Positions 21,582-30,486 of a stretch of 64,000 bases of DNA are shown here, one piece after another (position 1 is the stretch's first letter; each line of letters opens with the position of its first letter). The notes under the pieces are model-generated. The model saw only the letters and a program-made list of their open reading frames with translations. It made no database searches and was not told where the DNA came from. The position numbers and the translations under genes are program-made. Origin of the DNA: Herbidospora galbida (GTDB taxonomy: Bacteria > Actinomycetota > Actinomycetes > Streptosporangiales > Streptosporangiaceae); NCBI RefSeq assembly GCF_005233835.1, contig NZ_SZQA01000033.1:46448-110447 (forward strand), given 5' to 3'.

Positions 21582-23561
21582 TTACTTGGCTTCATTCCAG
21601 GATTGGACGATGTGAATGTCGACGGTGAGAGGGACACTGATCCGCTCTTGGATGCCGGGGCCGATCATGGCGTCGCGCAGCAGCTCGGCGACCATGTCGG
21701 CGACCTCGTCGCGGGCCTCGATTACCAGCTCGTCGTGGATGGTGAGGATGAGGCGGGCGGAGTCGTCCAGGCCGCGCTCGCGCAGGGCGCGACGGATGCG
21801 GATCATGGCGAGCTTGATGAGGTCGGCCGCGCTGCCTTGGATGAGGCTGTTGACGGCCTGGCGCTCGGCGCGGGAGCGGTATTCGCTGTCGTAGGAGTTG
21901 AGATCGCGTAGACGGCGCTTGCGGCCGATCAGGGTCCGGATGAAGGGGACGGGGCCCCGGCTGCGAGCGACCTTGAGGATCTTGGCCTTGAGCTTGTGGA
22001 CCTCGGGGAACTGCTGACCATGCTCGGCGAGCATTTGCTTGGCGAAGGTCAGAGAGATGCCCGCCTGGGTGGCGACGGTCTTGGGGCCCGCTCCGAAAAC
22101 GATCGCGAAGTTGATCGTTTTGCCGATGGTTCTCTGTTCTTTGGTGACCTGGTCGAGCGGAACGCCGAAGATGGCGGCGGCGGTGATCGTGTGCGGATCG
22201 TGGCCTTCGTGGAAGCCTTCGAAGAGTTTGCCGCCTCCGGCGAAGTGCGCCAGCACGACCAACTCAATTTGGCCGAGGTCGCCCACCACGAGCTTCCAGC
22301 CGTCCGGCGCGGTGTAGATTCCTCGGATCTTCTTGCCGGATTCGCTGCGGGTGGGGATGTTCTGAAGGTTGGGGCCGTAGCTGCTCCACCGGCCGGTGAC
22401 GGTGCCGTGGGGGTCGAGCGTGGTGTAGACGCGGGGGCCGGTCTCCGACTCAAAGATGATGCAAGGCTTCTTCGGGTCGTCCTCGATCCCGAGGTAGCCG
22501 TCCACGTAGGTGGACAGGAGTTTGACCGACTCCTGGTAGCGGAGGATGGCCTGGGCGACCTTGTTGCTCGGGTATTCCTTGAGCGTGTCGGCGTCGGTGC
22601 TGTAGTCGGTGATCAGCAGCGGTTCGCCGCGTTTGGCCTTCTTCTCGCCGCCGTCCGTCAACTTCTTAGGTCTCAGGCCCTGGCAGCCCTCGGCCTTGGG
22701 ACCGAAAAGGATGTTGGCCTTCTGCTGGCTGCTGCCGACGTTGAACAGTTGCCCGGCGGCGGCGTAGACGGCGGCCTCACGCTCTTCCACCTCAATGGCC
22801 AGGTCGACGCGCAGCTGCTGGAGCCAGGGCACCAGGACGGGTGCTCCATGGCTGAGCATGTCGATGATGACCTGCTCAAGCAGGTCGTTCTCCATGCGCT
22901 GGGCGTCGTCGAGGCGTTCGTGGGCGATGGCGTCTCGCCAGCGCCGGTACAGCAGCCAGGTGAACTTGGAGTCCAGGCGGGCGTACTCGGCGACCTTGGA
23001 GAAGGGGAACTTCTCCACGCACTTACCGACGCCTTCCTTGTCGTAGTCGACGCGGTAGACGCGCTTGGTGGTGGGTTTGAGGCCGGTGCGCTCGTTCTCG
23101 TCGAGCAGCCAGGCGATCTGCCTGGTGTCGGCGTACGGCGGTGCTGCCGGGGCGGGCAGGTACTTCGCGGTTGAGATGACGTCGAAGGGGAGGTTGTGCG
23201 CGACCTTGGTGTGGTCGGGGCTGTTGAACAGGGGCCAGAGCTTCTCGAAAACCACGTGTCGGCGGAGCTGCGGTGGCGGAGGTTCCCAGATGGGGTGGCG
23301 GTAGTGACGGGTCTTACCGTCTTTGCCGACCTTGGGGATCTTCTCTTCGCCGATGATCTTGTCGCCGATGGGGTGGCCCATGGGGATCGCGACGGCCATG
23401 CCGTGGCTGGCCAGTGATAGCCAGGTCACCTCGTTCTGGGTGGGCACGCCTCGGTGGTCGCCTGTGGTTTCGACATCGAAGGCGAAGGCGTCTTGCCGCT
23501 TCAGATAGGAGACGACGTCGTCGAGCTGGCCCTCCGTCAGAATCGTGGAGGAGGGGAACAC
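21582..23561 (-). CDS. polA: DNA polymerase I (family A) with 3'-5' exonuclease domain
   Basis: Residues from about 30 hold the exonuclease motif FAFDVETTGDH; a polymerase domain follows, with motif A VVGDLGQIELVVLAHFAG, motif B RTIGKTINFAIVFG and motif C LTIHDELVIEA. There is no 5'-3' exonuclease domain, as usual for actinophage polymerases. The start GTG at 23561 was chosen (659 residues) because the upstream GTG at 23591 lies inside the stem of the hairpin at 23579-23623; the ribosome site is weak either way. It is the replicative polymerase of the phage. Confidence 0.94.
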   Translation of the reverse strand: MFPSSTILTEGQLDDVVSYLKRQDAFAFDVETTGDHRGVPTQNEVTWLSLASHGMAVAIPMGHPIGDKIIGEEKIPKVGKDGKTRHYRHPIWEPPPPQLRRHVVFEKLWPLFNSPDHTKVAHNLPFDVISTAKYLPAPAAPPYADTRQIAWLLDENERTGLKPTTKRVYRVDYDKEGVGKCVEKFPFSKVAEYARLDSKFTWLLYRRWRDAIAHERLDDAQRMENDLLEQVIIDMLSHGAPVLVPWLQQLRVDLAIEVEEREAAVYAAAGQLFNVGSSQQKANILFGPKAEGCQGLRPKKLTDGGEKKAKRGEPLLITDYSTDADTLKEYPSNKVAQAILRYQESVKLLSTYVDGYLGIEDDPKKPCIIFESETGPRVYTTLDPHGTVTGRWSSYGPNLQNIPTRSESGKKIRGIYTAPDGWKLVVGDLGQIELVVLAHFAGGGKLFEGFHEGHDPHTITAAAIFGVPLDQVTKEQRTIGKTINFAIVFGAGPKTVATQAGISLTFAKQMLAEHGQQFPEVHKLKAKILKVARSRGPVPFIRTLIGRKRRLRDLNSYDSEYRSRAERQAVNSLIQGSAADLIKLAMIRIRRALRERGLDDSARLILTIHDELVIEARDEVADMVAELLRDAMIGPGIQERISVPLTVDIHIVQSWNEAK

Positions 23562-23578
23562 GTGATCTCTTGTGACGT

Positions 23579-23623
23579 GAGCCCCGGTCACGGGGCGGGG
23601 GGCAGGACCCGTGACCGGGGCTC
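23579..23623. terminator. Strong hairpin between ssDNA-binding candidate and polA
   Basis: Perfect 16-base arms (GAGCCCCGGTCACGGG, 23579-23594, and its complement, 23608-23623) around a 13-base loop. A TTTTT run follows on the plus strand (23625-23629). On the coding (minus) strand the T run is absent. It therefore acts as a plus-strand terminator or as a 5' structure in the polA message. Confidence 0.75.
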
Positions 23624-23640
23624 GTTTTTCCGGAGGTGGT

Positions 23641-24540
23641 CTAGGCGGCGCGGCGGCGAGCGCGGGGGGAGGTCAGCTCGTCGACGATCTCCTGGAGCGT
23701 GTCGTGGTCGTCGACCGTGACGCAGGACTCGTCGTAGAGGTTCTCCAGCAGCTCGGCGTACTGCTCGGCCGTGATCTCCTCGTACACCTGCTCGTCATCG
23801 AAGTCCGCCAGGGCGTCTCGCGAGACAGGGCTCAGGTTGAAGGTGTAGTCATCTCGGCCGCCGACCTTCTTGACGTGGCGGGAGACCGCCCAGTACAGGA
23901 CGGGGACGCCGTCACGGTTCTTGTTGATCGGGCTGGTGCGGGACTGCTCGCTCCACGACAGAATGATGTCGAACAGCTTCTGTCCGATCTCCAGCCGCTT
24001 GACCTCAGGCTCGCCGCCCGGTGTCAGCAAGGCGACGTTGAAGAACGCCTTGAACGCCGGACGCGGGTGGTACTTGCGGCCTTCGGGGAGCGGCTTGCTT
24101 TCCTCGTAGGCGCACAACGGGCACTCGTCCTCGGCCGTGAGGCAGACGTAGGACTTCCGGCCTTCCTTCTCCTGAAGGAAGTGCTGCCGGAAGGCCACGA
24201 AGCAGTCGCTCTCCAAGAACGCGATCACCTGCTCTTCGGGGCCGAGGGTGATGCGCTCGGCGTCGAAGTCCCGGCCGCCGGAGTTGCCGACACCTTCGGA
24301 GACGGCTTTGAGGCCACCGCCATCGGTGCGGTGCCGGGACAGCAAGGTGTTGGAGCTGTTGGTGCGGGTGGCACGGCCGGAGGGACGGCGCTGGGGGATC
24401 TCGTCCTCGACGGCGTCTTCCTCATCGGGGACGACGCTGAGGCGGCGCGTGGTGGGGGCGGCAAAGTCGTCTTCGAACTCCTCATCCTCGCGGGTCTCGG
24501 GGTTCACCGGGCGCTCACGCCGGGCGATGGTACGGGTCAT
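23641..24540 (-). CDS. Candidate ssDNA-binding protein
   Basis: The 299-residue protein has a basic/acidic disordered N-terminus, a central domain with a zinc-like Cys group (YVCLTAEDECPLCAYE, about residues 130-146) and strands FKAFFNVALLTPGG and VPVLYWAVSRHVKK, then an acidic tail followed by ARRRAA. The zinc-containing core plus acidic region and its place next to the polymerase suggest a gp32-like single-strand binding role. This is inference from architecture and context. Confidence 0.65.
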   Translation of the reverse strand: MTRTIARRERPVNPETREDEEFEDDFAAPTTRRLSVVPDEEDAVEDEIPQRRPSGRATRTNSSNTLLSRHRTDGGGLKAVSEGVGNSGGRDFDAERITLGPEEQVIAFLESDCFVAFRQHFLQEKEGRKSYVCLTAEDECPLCAYEESKPLPEGRKYHPRPAFKAFFNVALLTPGGEPEVKRLEIGQKLFDIILSWSEQSRTSPINKNRDGVPVLYWAVSRHVKKVGGRDDYTFNLSPVSRDALADFDDEQVYEEITAEQYAELLENLYDESCVTVDDHDTLQEIVDELTSPRARRRAA

Positions 24541-24788
24541 GCAGGTGGTGCTCCTGTAACAGTGATTCTGTGGACGACGGAATACGAGGGTGCGATTCTT
24601 CGCAGCTCGGCGATGTCGAGGCTGAGGACGCGGCGGACCACTTCACGGGCCTGCTGAAGGAGGAGTTCGGGTGCGTAGTCGCCGGTGTCGCCGAAGTCCT
24701 CATCGGTGAAGGTGGCGGAGGCCGCGATCTCGACCTTCTCCACCCCGCCGAAGTCGACGATGACCTTGCGGGCGTAGTTGACCTCCAT
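24537..24788 (-). CDS. Hypothetical protein
   Basis: The 83-residue protein begins with strands (MEVNYARKVIVDFGG) and has a central helix (LLLQQAREVVRRVLSLDIAEL). Overlaps both neighbours by one to four bases. No family recognised. Confidence 0.6.
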   Translation of the reverse strand: MEVNYARKVIVDFGGVEKVEIAASATFTDEDFGDTGDYAPELLLQQAREVVRRVLSLDIAELRRIAPSYSVVHRITVTGAPPA

Positions 24789-25282
24789 CAGGCAGCCTGG
24801 CCCGTCAGGTCGACGTCGCCGCTCTGGTTGATCAGCAGCTGGTCGAACAGCTCCTTGGCCCGCTCGCGGAAGCGAGTCTTGTAAATGGGGATGCCGTACT
24901 GAATGAGGATCTTCTCCTCGCGGGCCAGGTTGACCAGGCCGAGGATCATCTCCTCGGAATACAGCCGGATGGCGCCGAGCCGCTTTTCGTGCTTGAGGGT
25001 GTACGGGGTCTTGGGGATGTATCCGAGGCGTTCCAGCTTGCGCATGGTGACGCTCTCGCGGCCGAGCATGCTGGCCAGGACGCCGATCCGGTACAGCACC
25101 AGGGGGCGGCCGTTGACCATGTAGGTGTGGTCTTCAAGGACCATGCGGCTCTTGATCTCGTCCATGCGGACTTGATCGAACCGAGGTTCGAACAGCCGGA
25201 CGTCGTCAGAGTTCAGCTTGTTCAGCCGTTCGCGACGTTCAACGACCGGAACGCCTGCCACGTCGTGACTGATCTTGGTCAA
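24788..25282 (-). CDS. MerR-type helix-turn-helix protein
   Basis: The 164-residue protein has a winged HTH of MerR type in the middle: LYRIGVLASMLGRESVTMRK, LERLGYIP and RLYSEEMILGLVNLA. An N-terminal 60 residues and a C-terminal helix (FRERAKELFDQLL) flank it. It probably binds DNA as an early regulator or replication accessory factor. TTG start preceded by GGGGG at good distance. Confidence 0.75.
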   Translation of the reverse strand: MTKISHDVAGVPVVERRERLNKLNSDDVRLFEPRFDQVRMDEIKSRMVLEDHTYMVNGRPLVLYRIGVLASMLGRESVTMRKLERLGYIPKTPYTLKHEKRLGAIRLYSEEMILGLVNLAREEKILIQYGIPIYKTRFRERAKELFDQLLINQSGDVDLTGQAA

Positions 25283-25283
25283 G

Positions 25284-25745
25284 TCACAGCCCCCTGATGC
25301 TATAGGTGTAGTCGCGGTCCATGCACGCGTCGATGTCTTGCCGCGTGATGGCCCCTTCTTGGAGAGCGACCCAGAGCTCGTCGGGGTCGATGACCTCGAC
25401 CTCTCTGGTCTTCACTATTCGGTTGGTCAGACCCTTCCGCCGGGCCAGCCTCAGGACGTCCGCTTCGTTCAGCCGCGTACTTACGCTGCGTGATCGACGG
25501 TAGCCAGAAGGTGCGCCGGGCAGGTTTGACAACTCCTCCGGAAGTACAACTCGCTGCCCACCCTTGCTGTCTCGCGTACCCTCCCGGAGGGCGATCTCGT
25601 GCAGCTCCTCGACCACCTTCGCGCGGCGTTTTGTGTCGCGGGCGAGCCGGTCGTCGAGGAGTTTCTTCTCCGTTAGGAGGGCGAGAATACGCTGGTGAGA
25701 GGTATCAACGCGCGCCAAAGGCGTGCGTGTCAGAACGCGGGGCAT
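25284..25745 (-). CDS. Hypothetical protein with coiled coil
   Basis: The 153-residue protein has a charged helical region (residues 18-55, ILALLTEKKLLDDRLARDTK) and a C-terminal part with LNEADVLRLARRKGLTNRI resembling a small helix-turn-helix. It may form a DNA-binding pair with the MerR-type protein downstream; this is conjecture. The ribosome site is weak. Confidence 0.6.
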   Translation of the reverse strand: MPRVLTRTPLARVDTSHQRILALLTEKKLLDDRLARDTKRRAKVVEELHEIALREGTRDSKGGQRVVLPEELSNLPGAPSGYRRSRSVSTRLNEADVLRLARRKGLTNRIVKTREVEVIDPDELWVALQEGAITRQDIDACMDRDYTYSIRGL

Positions 25746-25864
25746 GTGGGGGTGGATCTTCCGGAAGTAGGTACCGGATCGGTAACGCCGACCCTACCCC
25801 AGTTTAGGGCGGTGGTATCGGGCGCACCTAGGGCAACATCGGTAACAATCGGGCGCACGCCGTA
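25746..25864. promoter_or_regulatory. Intergenic region with interleaved direct repeats
   Basis: Two copies each of ATCGGTAAC (25778, 25838) and ATCGGGCGCAC (25817, 25848) alternate in 81 bases. Such clustered repeats suggest binding sites that control the minus-strand unit starting at 25745. No confident -10/-35 pair was seen. Confidence 0.5.
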
Positions 25865-27463
25865 TCAACTACTCTCTGTGAGAGCGCCTCTGACGTGCGC
25901 GGATAGGCTGATTACGTCGTTGTCGAGGCCTCCGGAGGTATCGATACCTTCGCCGTCGATCGATGCATCGGCTACACGAGTTTTAAAACTCAGGGCGTCG
26001 AAGGCCCTCTCCTCGATCGTCCCGGGGGTGACGAGGTCGATCACAGCCACCTGATCGTGCTTGGACGACGCCCGTACGTGACGGGCTGAGATCTGGACAT
26101 ACTGCCCGTGCGATCTTGGGGCGTCGTAGTGGATCAGGTGTGTCGCCTCGGGCAGGTCGAGGCCGTAGGCGCCCGCGTGGCTCATCAGCAGCAGGCGGCA
26201 GTCCGGGTCGAACTTGAACTCGTCGATGAGCTGCTGGCGCTTGGCCAGCGACGTGATCTCGCCGGAGTAGATGACCGACCGGTGCGAGGGGAAGGCCCCG
26301 GCAATCAGGTCCAGCATGTGGACATACCTGGACACGATGATGATTTTGTGCTCAGGCATGTCCAGTAGCGGGATGACCCGGCGCCGGAGCTCGTCGAGCT
26401 TGGGCTGCATGTGAAGGTCGGTTACCGGCGCCAACCGGCCGCTGGCGACGATCTTGAGGGCGTAGGCGTTGGTGCCGCGCTCGGCCGCCCGGACCACCAG
26501 CAGAGGGTGGCAGAGCAGCATGCTGATCGTGGTATGGATCGCCTGCACCTTTCCGGCCCCGACCGCGTCCGACTCGCCGCCGTAGTAGGCCTCCGGGTCG
26601 AAATCGCCTGGGTCGGCGAGGTTGTTCAGCTCGGCGGCAAGGTCATGGAGGACGTCCTCGTAGACCGTGCGCAGGGCGGGGGTTATGGGGGCCAGCCAGC
26701 GTTCGTGGACAACGGAGGGCATGTACGGGGCCACGTCCGGGTCTGACTGGCGTTTGCGGTAGGAGATCTCCAGCCACTTGCGCCGGAACGTCGCCAGGTT
26801 CACGTACCGCAGGACCCTGCCCCAGCGGTTGCGGCGGACGAAGCTGTCTTCGAAGTCCCGGTAAGTGCCGAAATGACCGGGGGCGACCCACTCGCTGATG
26901 GCCAGCGCTTCTTCGAGCCGGTTTTCCACGGGGGTTCCTGTCAGGCCGATCCGGTAGGGCGTCTGAAGCCTGCGTAAGGCCTTGGCGCGCTTGGACTTCC
27001 AGCCCTTGAGCACGCTCACCTCGTCGATGATCAGCAAGGCGTCGGGGATGCCTTTCTTGATCTTCCGGGCGTTGCTGGCCACGAAGTCGTGGGTGGCCAG
27101 GATGTAGTCGGTCTGGTTGGTGATGGCCTCGTCCAGCAGCCGGGCCTTGACCGTGGGCGAGCCGTCGATGATGACGCCCCACTCCTTGTCAGGCCACAGG
27201 GTCCTCTTGCCATCGCGGCTGACGCGGACGCTGCATGAGACGTCGGTGGTCTCGGCGATGGCCTGACCCCACTGGGTGAGCAGGGCCTTGGGGACGGCGA
27301 TGATGACGGTGGTGACCAGGCCCTCGGCCAGCAGGTATTCGGCGCACGCCAGTGCGGTGACGGTCTTGCCGACTCCCATCTCCATGGTGAGCAGCAGTCG
27401 GCCGTGGGCGGTGAACTGTGCGAGTGCGGGGGTTTGGTAGTCGCGTAGATCAACAGTGAGCAA
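25865..27463 (-). CDS. SNF2/DEAD-type DNA helicase
   Basis: The 532-residue superfamily 2 helicase has motif I MEMGVGKTVTA, motif Ia VIIAVPKALL, motif II LIIDEVSVLKG, motif III LTGTPVENRL, and motif VI QISARHVRASSKHD. The N-terminal Q-like region is VDLRDYQTPAL. It probably remodels DNA during replication or recombination. TTG start two codons after the primase stop, so translation is coupled. The palindrome AGGTATCGATACCT lies inside its last codons (25936). Confidence 0.9.
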   Translation of the reverse strand: MLTVDLRDYQTPALAQFTAHGRLLLTMEMGVGKTVTALACAEYLLAEGLVTTVIIAVPKALLTQWGQAIAETTDVSCSVRVSRDGKRTLWPDKEWGVIIDGSPTVKARLLDEAITNQTDYILATHDFVASNARKIKKGIPDALLIIDEVSVLKGWKSKRAKALRRLQTPYRIGLTGTPVENRLEEALAISEWVAPGHFGTYRDFEDSFVRRNRWGRVLRYVNLATFRRKWLEISYRKRQSDPDVAPYMPSVVHERWLAPITPALRTVYEDVLHDLAAELNNLADPGDFDPEAYYGGESDAVGAGKVQAIHTTISMLLCHPLLVVRAAERGTNAYALKIVASGRLAPVTDLHMQPKLDELRRRVIPLLDMPEHKIIIVSRYVHMLDLIAGAFPSHRSVIYSGEITSLAKRQQLIDEFKFDPDCRLLLMSHAGAYGLDLPEATHLIHYDAPRSHGQYVQISARHVRASSKHDQVAVIDLVTPGTIEERAFDALSFKTRVADASIDGEGIDTSGGLDNDVISLSAHVRGALTESS

Positions 27464-27466
27464 GGG

Positions 27467-28477
27467 TCATCGGATCAGGTAGGAGGGGATGGCCTCGGTG
27501 ATGAGCTCTGCGAGCTCGTCGAGGGGGAACAGGTAGCCGGTGCCTCGGTGGGTGTAGCCTCCGGGGTCGGTACCTCTGGGCAGGCCGCTCCAGGTCACGG
27601 TGCGGATCAGCGGGACGCGTCCGCGCAGGCCTCGGATGAGGGAGCTGGTCGCCTGCCATCCGGCTTCGTCGTTGTCGAGCATGGTGATCACCTCGCCGGT
27701 GGCACGGTCGGCGATCAGGTCGATGTGGGTGTCGGAGATCTTGCTGCCCCAGGTGGCCACCGCGCCGGGGGCGACCTCACCGACGATCGCGGCGTCGAGC
27801 GGCGATTCGACGACCACCAGCGGTCCCGGTGGCGGCGGCAGGTGGACGCCGAAAAGGGTCTCGTTCCTCTTGGCCAATCCCTTGGGGTAGTTGCGGACCC
27901 GGGAGCCTCGCTTCTCCTGCCAGCCGATCAAGGCCGTGGAATCGGGGTCCCACATAGGCAGCACCCAGGAGTCGGTGGCCGGGTCCCACATGACGCGGTA
28001 GTCGGCGGCGATGTCGGGGTTGATGCCCCGGCGTCTCAGCTCCCGCTCCGGCGCAGCTGTACACAGCGCCAGCGACGCCCGGGAGATCGGCCGAAGGACC
28101 GGCTCCTTGGGGAGACCGGCCCGCTCCAGCATGCGGATGGTGGCGCCGATGGTGCCCTGGGCGCGGACCCACGCGGTGGCCATGTCGAGGTCGACGGCCA
28201 GCATGTCCCGCGCCAGGTGAACGAACGCTCCGGCGTAGCCGCAACTCCAGCACAGGAACAGGCCGGTGTCGGAGTTGATGGAGAAGCTCGGGTTGCGGTC
28301 GGGCTTGTTGAGCCGGGCCTCATGCGCGGGGCAGCGGCAGGTGATCTCGTCGCCGTCCTCGCGGATGATCTCCAGGCCGAGTTTCTCGACCGCCGAGAGC
28401 ACGTCGCCGGGGACCACGAGAGGCTCATCGCGCAGGCGGCGGGCCTCGCTTCCCCGGCCGCACATGATGATCGACAT
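27467..28477 (-). CDS. dnaG: DnaG-type DNA primase
   Basis: The 336-residue protein has a CHC2-type zinc domain (CRCPAH and FLCWSCGYAGAFVHL, about residues 48-85) and a TOPRIM domain with LVVVESPLDAAIVGEV and ITMLDNDEAG. It makes primers for lagging-strand synthesis. The bacterial C-terminal DnaB-binding domain is absent. It overlaps the DnaB start. Confidence 0.92.
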   Translation of the reverse strand: MSIIMCGRGSEARRLRDEPLVVPGDVLSAVEKLGLEIIREDGDEITCRCPAHEARLNKPDRNPSFSINSDTGLFLCWSCGYAGAFVHLARDMLAVDLDMATAWVRAQGTIGATIRMLERAGLPKEPVLRPISRASLALCTAAPERELRRRGINPDIAADYRVMWDPATDSWVLPMWDPDSTALIGWQEKRGSRVRNYPKGLAKRNETLFGVHLPPPPGPLVVVESPLDAAIVGEVAPGAVATWGSKISDTHIDLIADRATGEVITMLDNDEAGWQATSSLIRGLRGRVPLIRTVTWSGLPRGTDPGGYTHRGTGYLFPLDELAELITEAIPSYLIR

Positions 28478-29745
28478 CAGAACATGTCCACGTCATCGTC
28501 GTCGTCACCGAGGTCGTCGGTGTCGCCGAACGGGTCGTAGGCGAGCTCGGTCATGGTGCCGTGGTCCCAGTCGCGCCGAATCCAGAATTCGAACGGTGCG
28601 ACGGTCCGGCCGACCAGAGACTTCATCTTGGTGATGTCGTGGTCGCTGGTCGGCTGGGCAGCGATGATCAAGTCGGCGTCCTCTGCGAAGGACGGCCCGT
28701 AGCCGATGGACGCGGCGGTGATCTCGCCACCGTGGATCTTGGAGAGCCGGACCTGCGTGCTGATGATGATCGGGATGCCCAGCGACTTGGCAGCCCTCTT
28801 CAGGCCTCGCGTGATGTTGGCGATGGCCTTCCAATCGCCGGGCTTCTCCCCATGGTCGTCGCTCATCAGGTAAACGCCGTCGATGAACAGGATGTCGGGC
28901 TTGAGCCGCTGCGCCTTGGCGACGATCTGACTGACCGTCGAGGCCGAGGACGCGTCCTCGGTGAGCCAGTAGGACGGCCGGAGCTCCATGGATCGGAGCC
29001 GTTTCTCGACGCGGTCGAGGTCGGCCTTGGTGAGGGTGCCGTCGCGCAGGCCGTTGGGGGAGACCTTGGATTCGAGGGCGTCGAGCCGTTCTTCCATCTC
29101 GCGGGCGGTCATCTCGAATGTCACAAACATCGGACGTTTCGGGGCTGACCAGGCTGCGAGCGAGGAGAGCAGGAGGTAGGTGGATTTGCCCGCCTTGGGC
29201 GGGCCGACCAAGGCCACCAGCCATCCGGGACGCCAGCCGCCGGTCAGCTGGTCGACGGCGTCGAATCCGGTCGGGATGCCGTGCATCCGCAGTTCCTGAC
29301 CGGCGCGCTCCCGGTAGGCGGCGGCGCGCTTGAGCGCCGTGGTGGTGATGTCGACGTCGACCGTCGAGGGGACTTCGGCCTCAAGCTCGGCCAGCGCGGC
29401 GGCCAGCTCCCTGGCCGTGGCCTCCGGGTCGCCGGTGGTGAACCTCTGAGTGGCGCGGCCGAGGGCCGCCTCCAAGATCGACATCTTGCGCTGTTCACGC
29501 AGCTTGTCCAGGACGTAGTCGAGGGGTTCAGGCTGCTTGGCGAGCTTGTAGGTCGGGAATTCGGCCTTGAGGGCTTCGGTGGTGGGGGCTTTGCCGTGGC
29601 GGATCTGGAACTCGGTGAGGAACTGCCACACCTGGAGTGCCTTGGGGTCGGCGAGCCACTCGCTGGTGACTCCGGCGTCGAGGGCCTGGGAGAGGTCGCC
29701 GCCGGTGACGATCTGGGTGATCAGGTGGCGGGGAAGGTCCATCAC
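28477..29745 (-). CDS. dnaB: DnaB-type replicative helicase
   Basis: The 422-residue protein has an N-terminal helical domain (1-110), a linker, and a RecA-like core with Walker A VGPPKAGKSTYLLL and Walker B ILFIDGVYLMSDDHG, then IISTQVRLSKI (motif H3 area). The C-terminal tail is strongly acidic (DDLGDDDDDVDMF). It is the hexameric fork helicase, next to its loader. Confidence 0.93.
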   Translation of the reverse strand: MMDLPRHLITQIVTGGDLSQALDAGVTSEWLADPKALQVWQFLTEFQIRHGKAPTTEALKAEFPTYKLAKQPEPLDYVLDKLREQRKMSILEAALGRATQRFTTGDPEATARELAAALAELEAEVPSTVDVDITTTALKRAAAYRERAGQELRMHGIPTGFDAVDQLTGGWRPGWLVALVGPPKAGKSTYLLLSSLAAWSAPKRPMFVTFEMTAREMEERLDALESKVSPNGLRDGTLTKADLDRVEKRLRSMELRPSYWLTEDASSASTVSQIVAKAQRLKPDILFIDGVYLMSDDHGEKPGDWKAIANITRGLKRAAKSLGIPIIISTQVRLSKIHGGEITAASIGYGPSFAEDADLIIAAQPTSDHDITKMKSLVGRTVAPFEFWIRRDWDHGTMTELAYDPFGDTDDLGDDDDDVDMF

Positions 29746-29787
29746 ACCGCCCTGAGGGCGCGCAGCAAACGCTCTCTCGCGCGCTGA

Positions 29788-30486
29788 CTACGCCGCACGG
29801 GCCTCTGCCCGGAAGTCGATCCCCGCCACGATGTACTCAGGGAAGGCCTGCTTGGCGAAGCTCGGGAGTGACAGTTCGTAGCGGTGCCAGTCGGTCTGGG
29901 GGTGGTTGGATGTGATGATGGTCGGCCGGGCCCTGTGGAACCGGCGGCGGAACAACTGCGTGAGCAGGTTCTGGGAGTAGCCTCGCGGGCCGGTGTACTC
30001 CTGGCCGAGGTCATCGACCACCAGGAGGCTGACGCGGCCGACCCGGATCCGCTCATTGAGCAGGGACTGGTACAGCTCCGGGTTGGCCTCCCGCTTGTCG
30101 CGGTCGGACTCCAGGTCGAGCAGCTTGTGGGCGTGGGAGACGTAGTCGGCTGCCCGAAGGAAGTGAATGCTCGCGCCGTGGATACGGTGCGCGGTGGTGA
30201 GTGCGCTGACCGCCAGCTGGGTCTTGCCGGTCCCAGGAGGGCCGCACAGGCTCACGCCGACGCCCACGAGGGATCTCTGCCGCCGCGTTGGGTTTTCGGG
30301 CGTCTTACGCCGTTCTGGGAGCTCTCCGACCAGATCGTGGACGGCGTTCCAGGCGACGTCGGTCCGCGTGTTGTAGGGGACCCATTCGCCGAGCTCCACT
30401 CCGTACAGGGCCTGGGGGATGTTGGCGGTCTCCCAGCGGAGGCGGTAGTCGATCTCTGTCTCGACCGGCAGGGTGATTCGATTCAT
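29788..30486 (-). CDS. DnaC/IstB-like helicase loader ATPase
   Basis: The 232-residue AAA+ protein starts at ATG 30486, overlapping the stop of the initiator gene. It has Walker A CGPPGTGKTQLAVSAL, Walker B LLVVDDLGQEY, and sensor I TIITSNHPQTDW. It loads DnaB at the origin. The frame is open 85 codons upstream, but that part overlaps the initiator and is not coding. Confidence 0.92.
   Translation of the reverse strand: MNRITLPVETEIDYRLRWETANIPQALYGVELGEWVPYNTRTDVAWNAVHDLVGELPERRKTPENPTRRQRSLVGVGVSLCGPPGTGKTQLAVSALTTAHRIHGASIHFLRAADYVSHAHKLLDLESDRDKREANPELYQSLLNERIRVGRVSLLVVDDLGQEYTGPRGYSQNLLTQLFRRRFHRARPTIITSNHPQTDWHRYELSLPSFAKQAFPEYIVAGIDFRAEARAA

Noticed and set aside
21996..23174. Plus-strand frame of 392 codons opposite polA
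   Set aside because: Shadow of DNA polymerase I, whose motifs A, B and C are intact on the minus strand.
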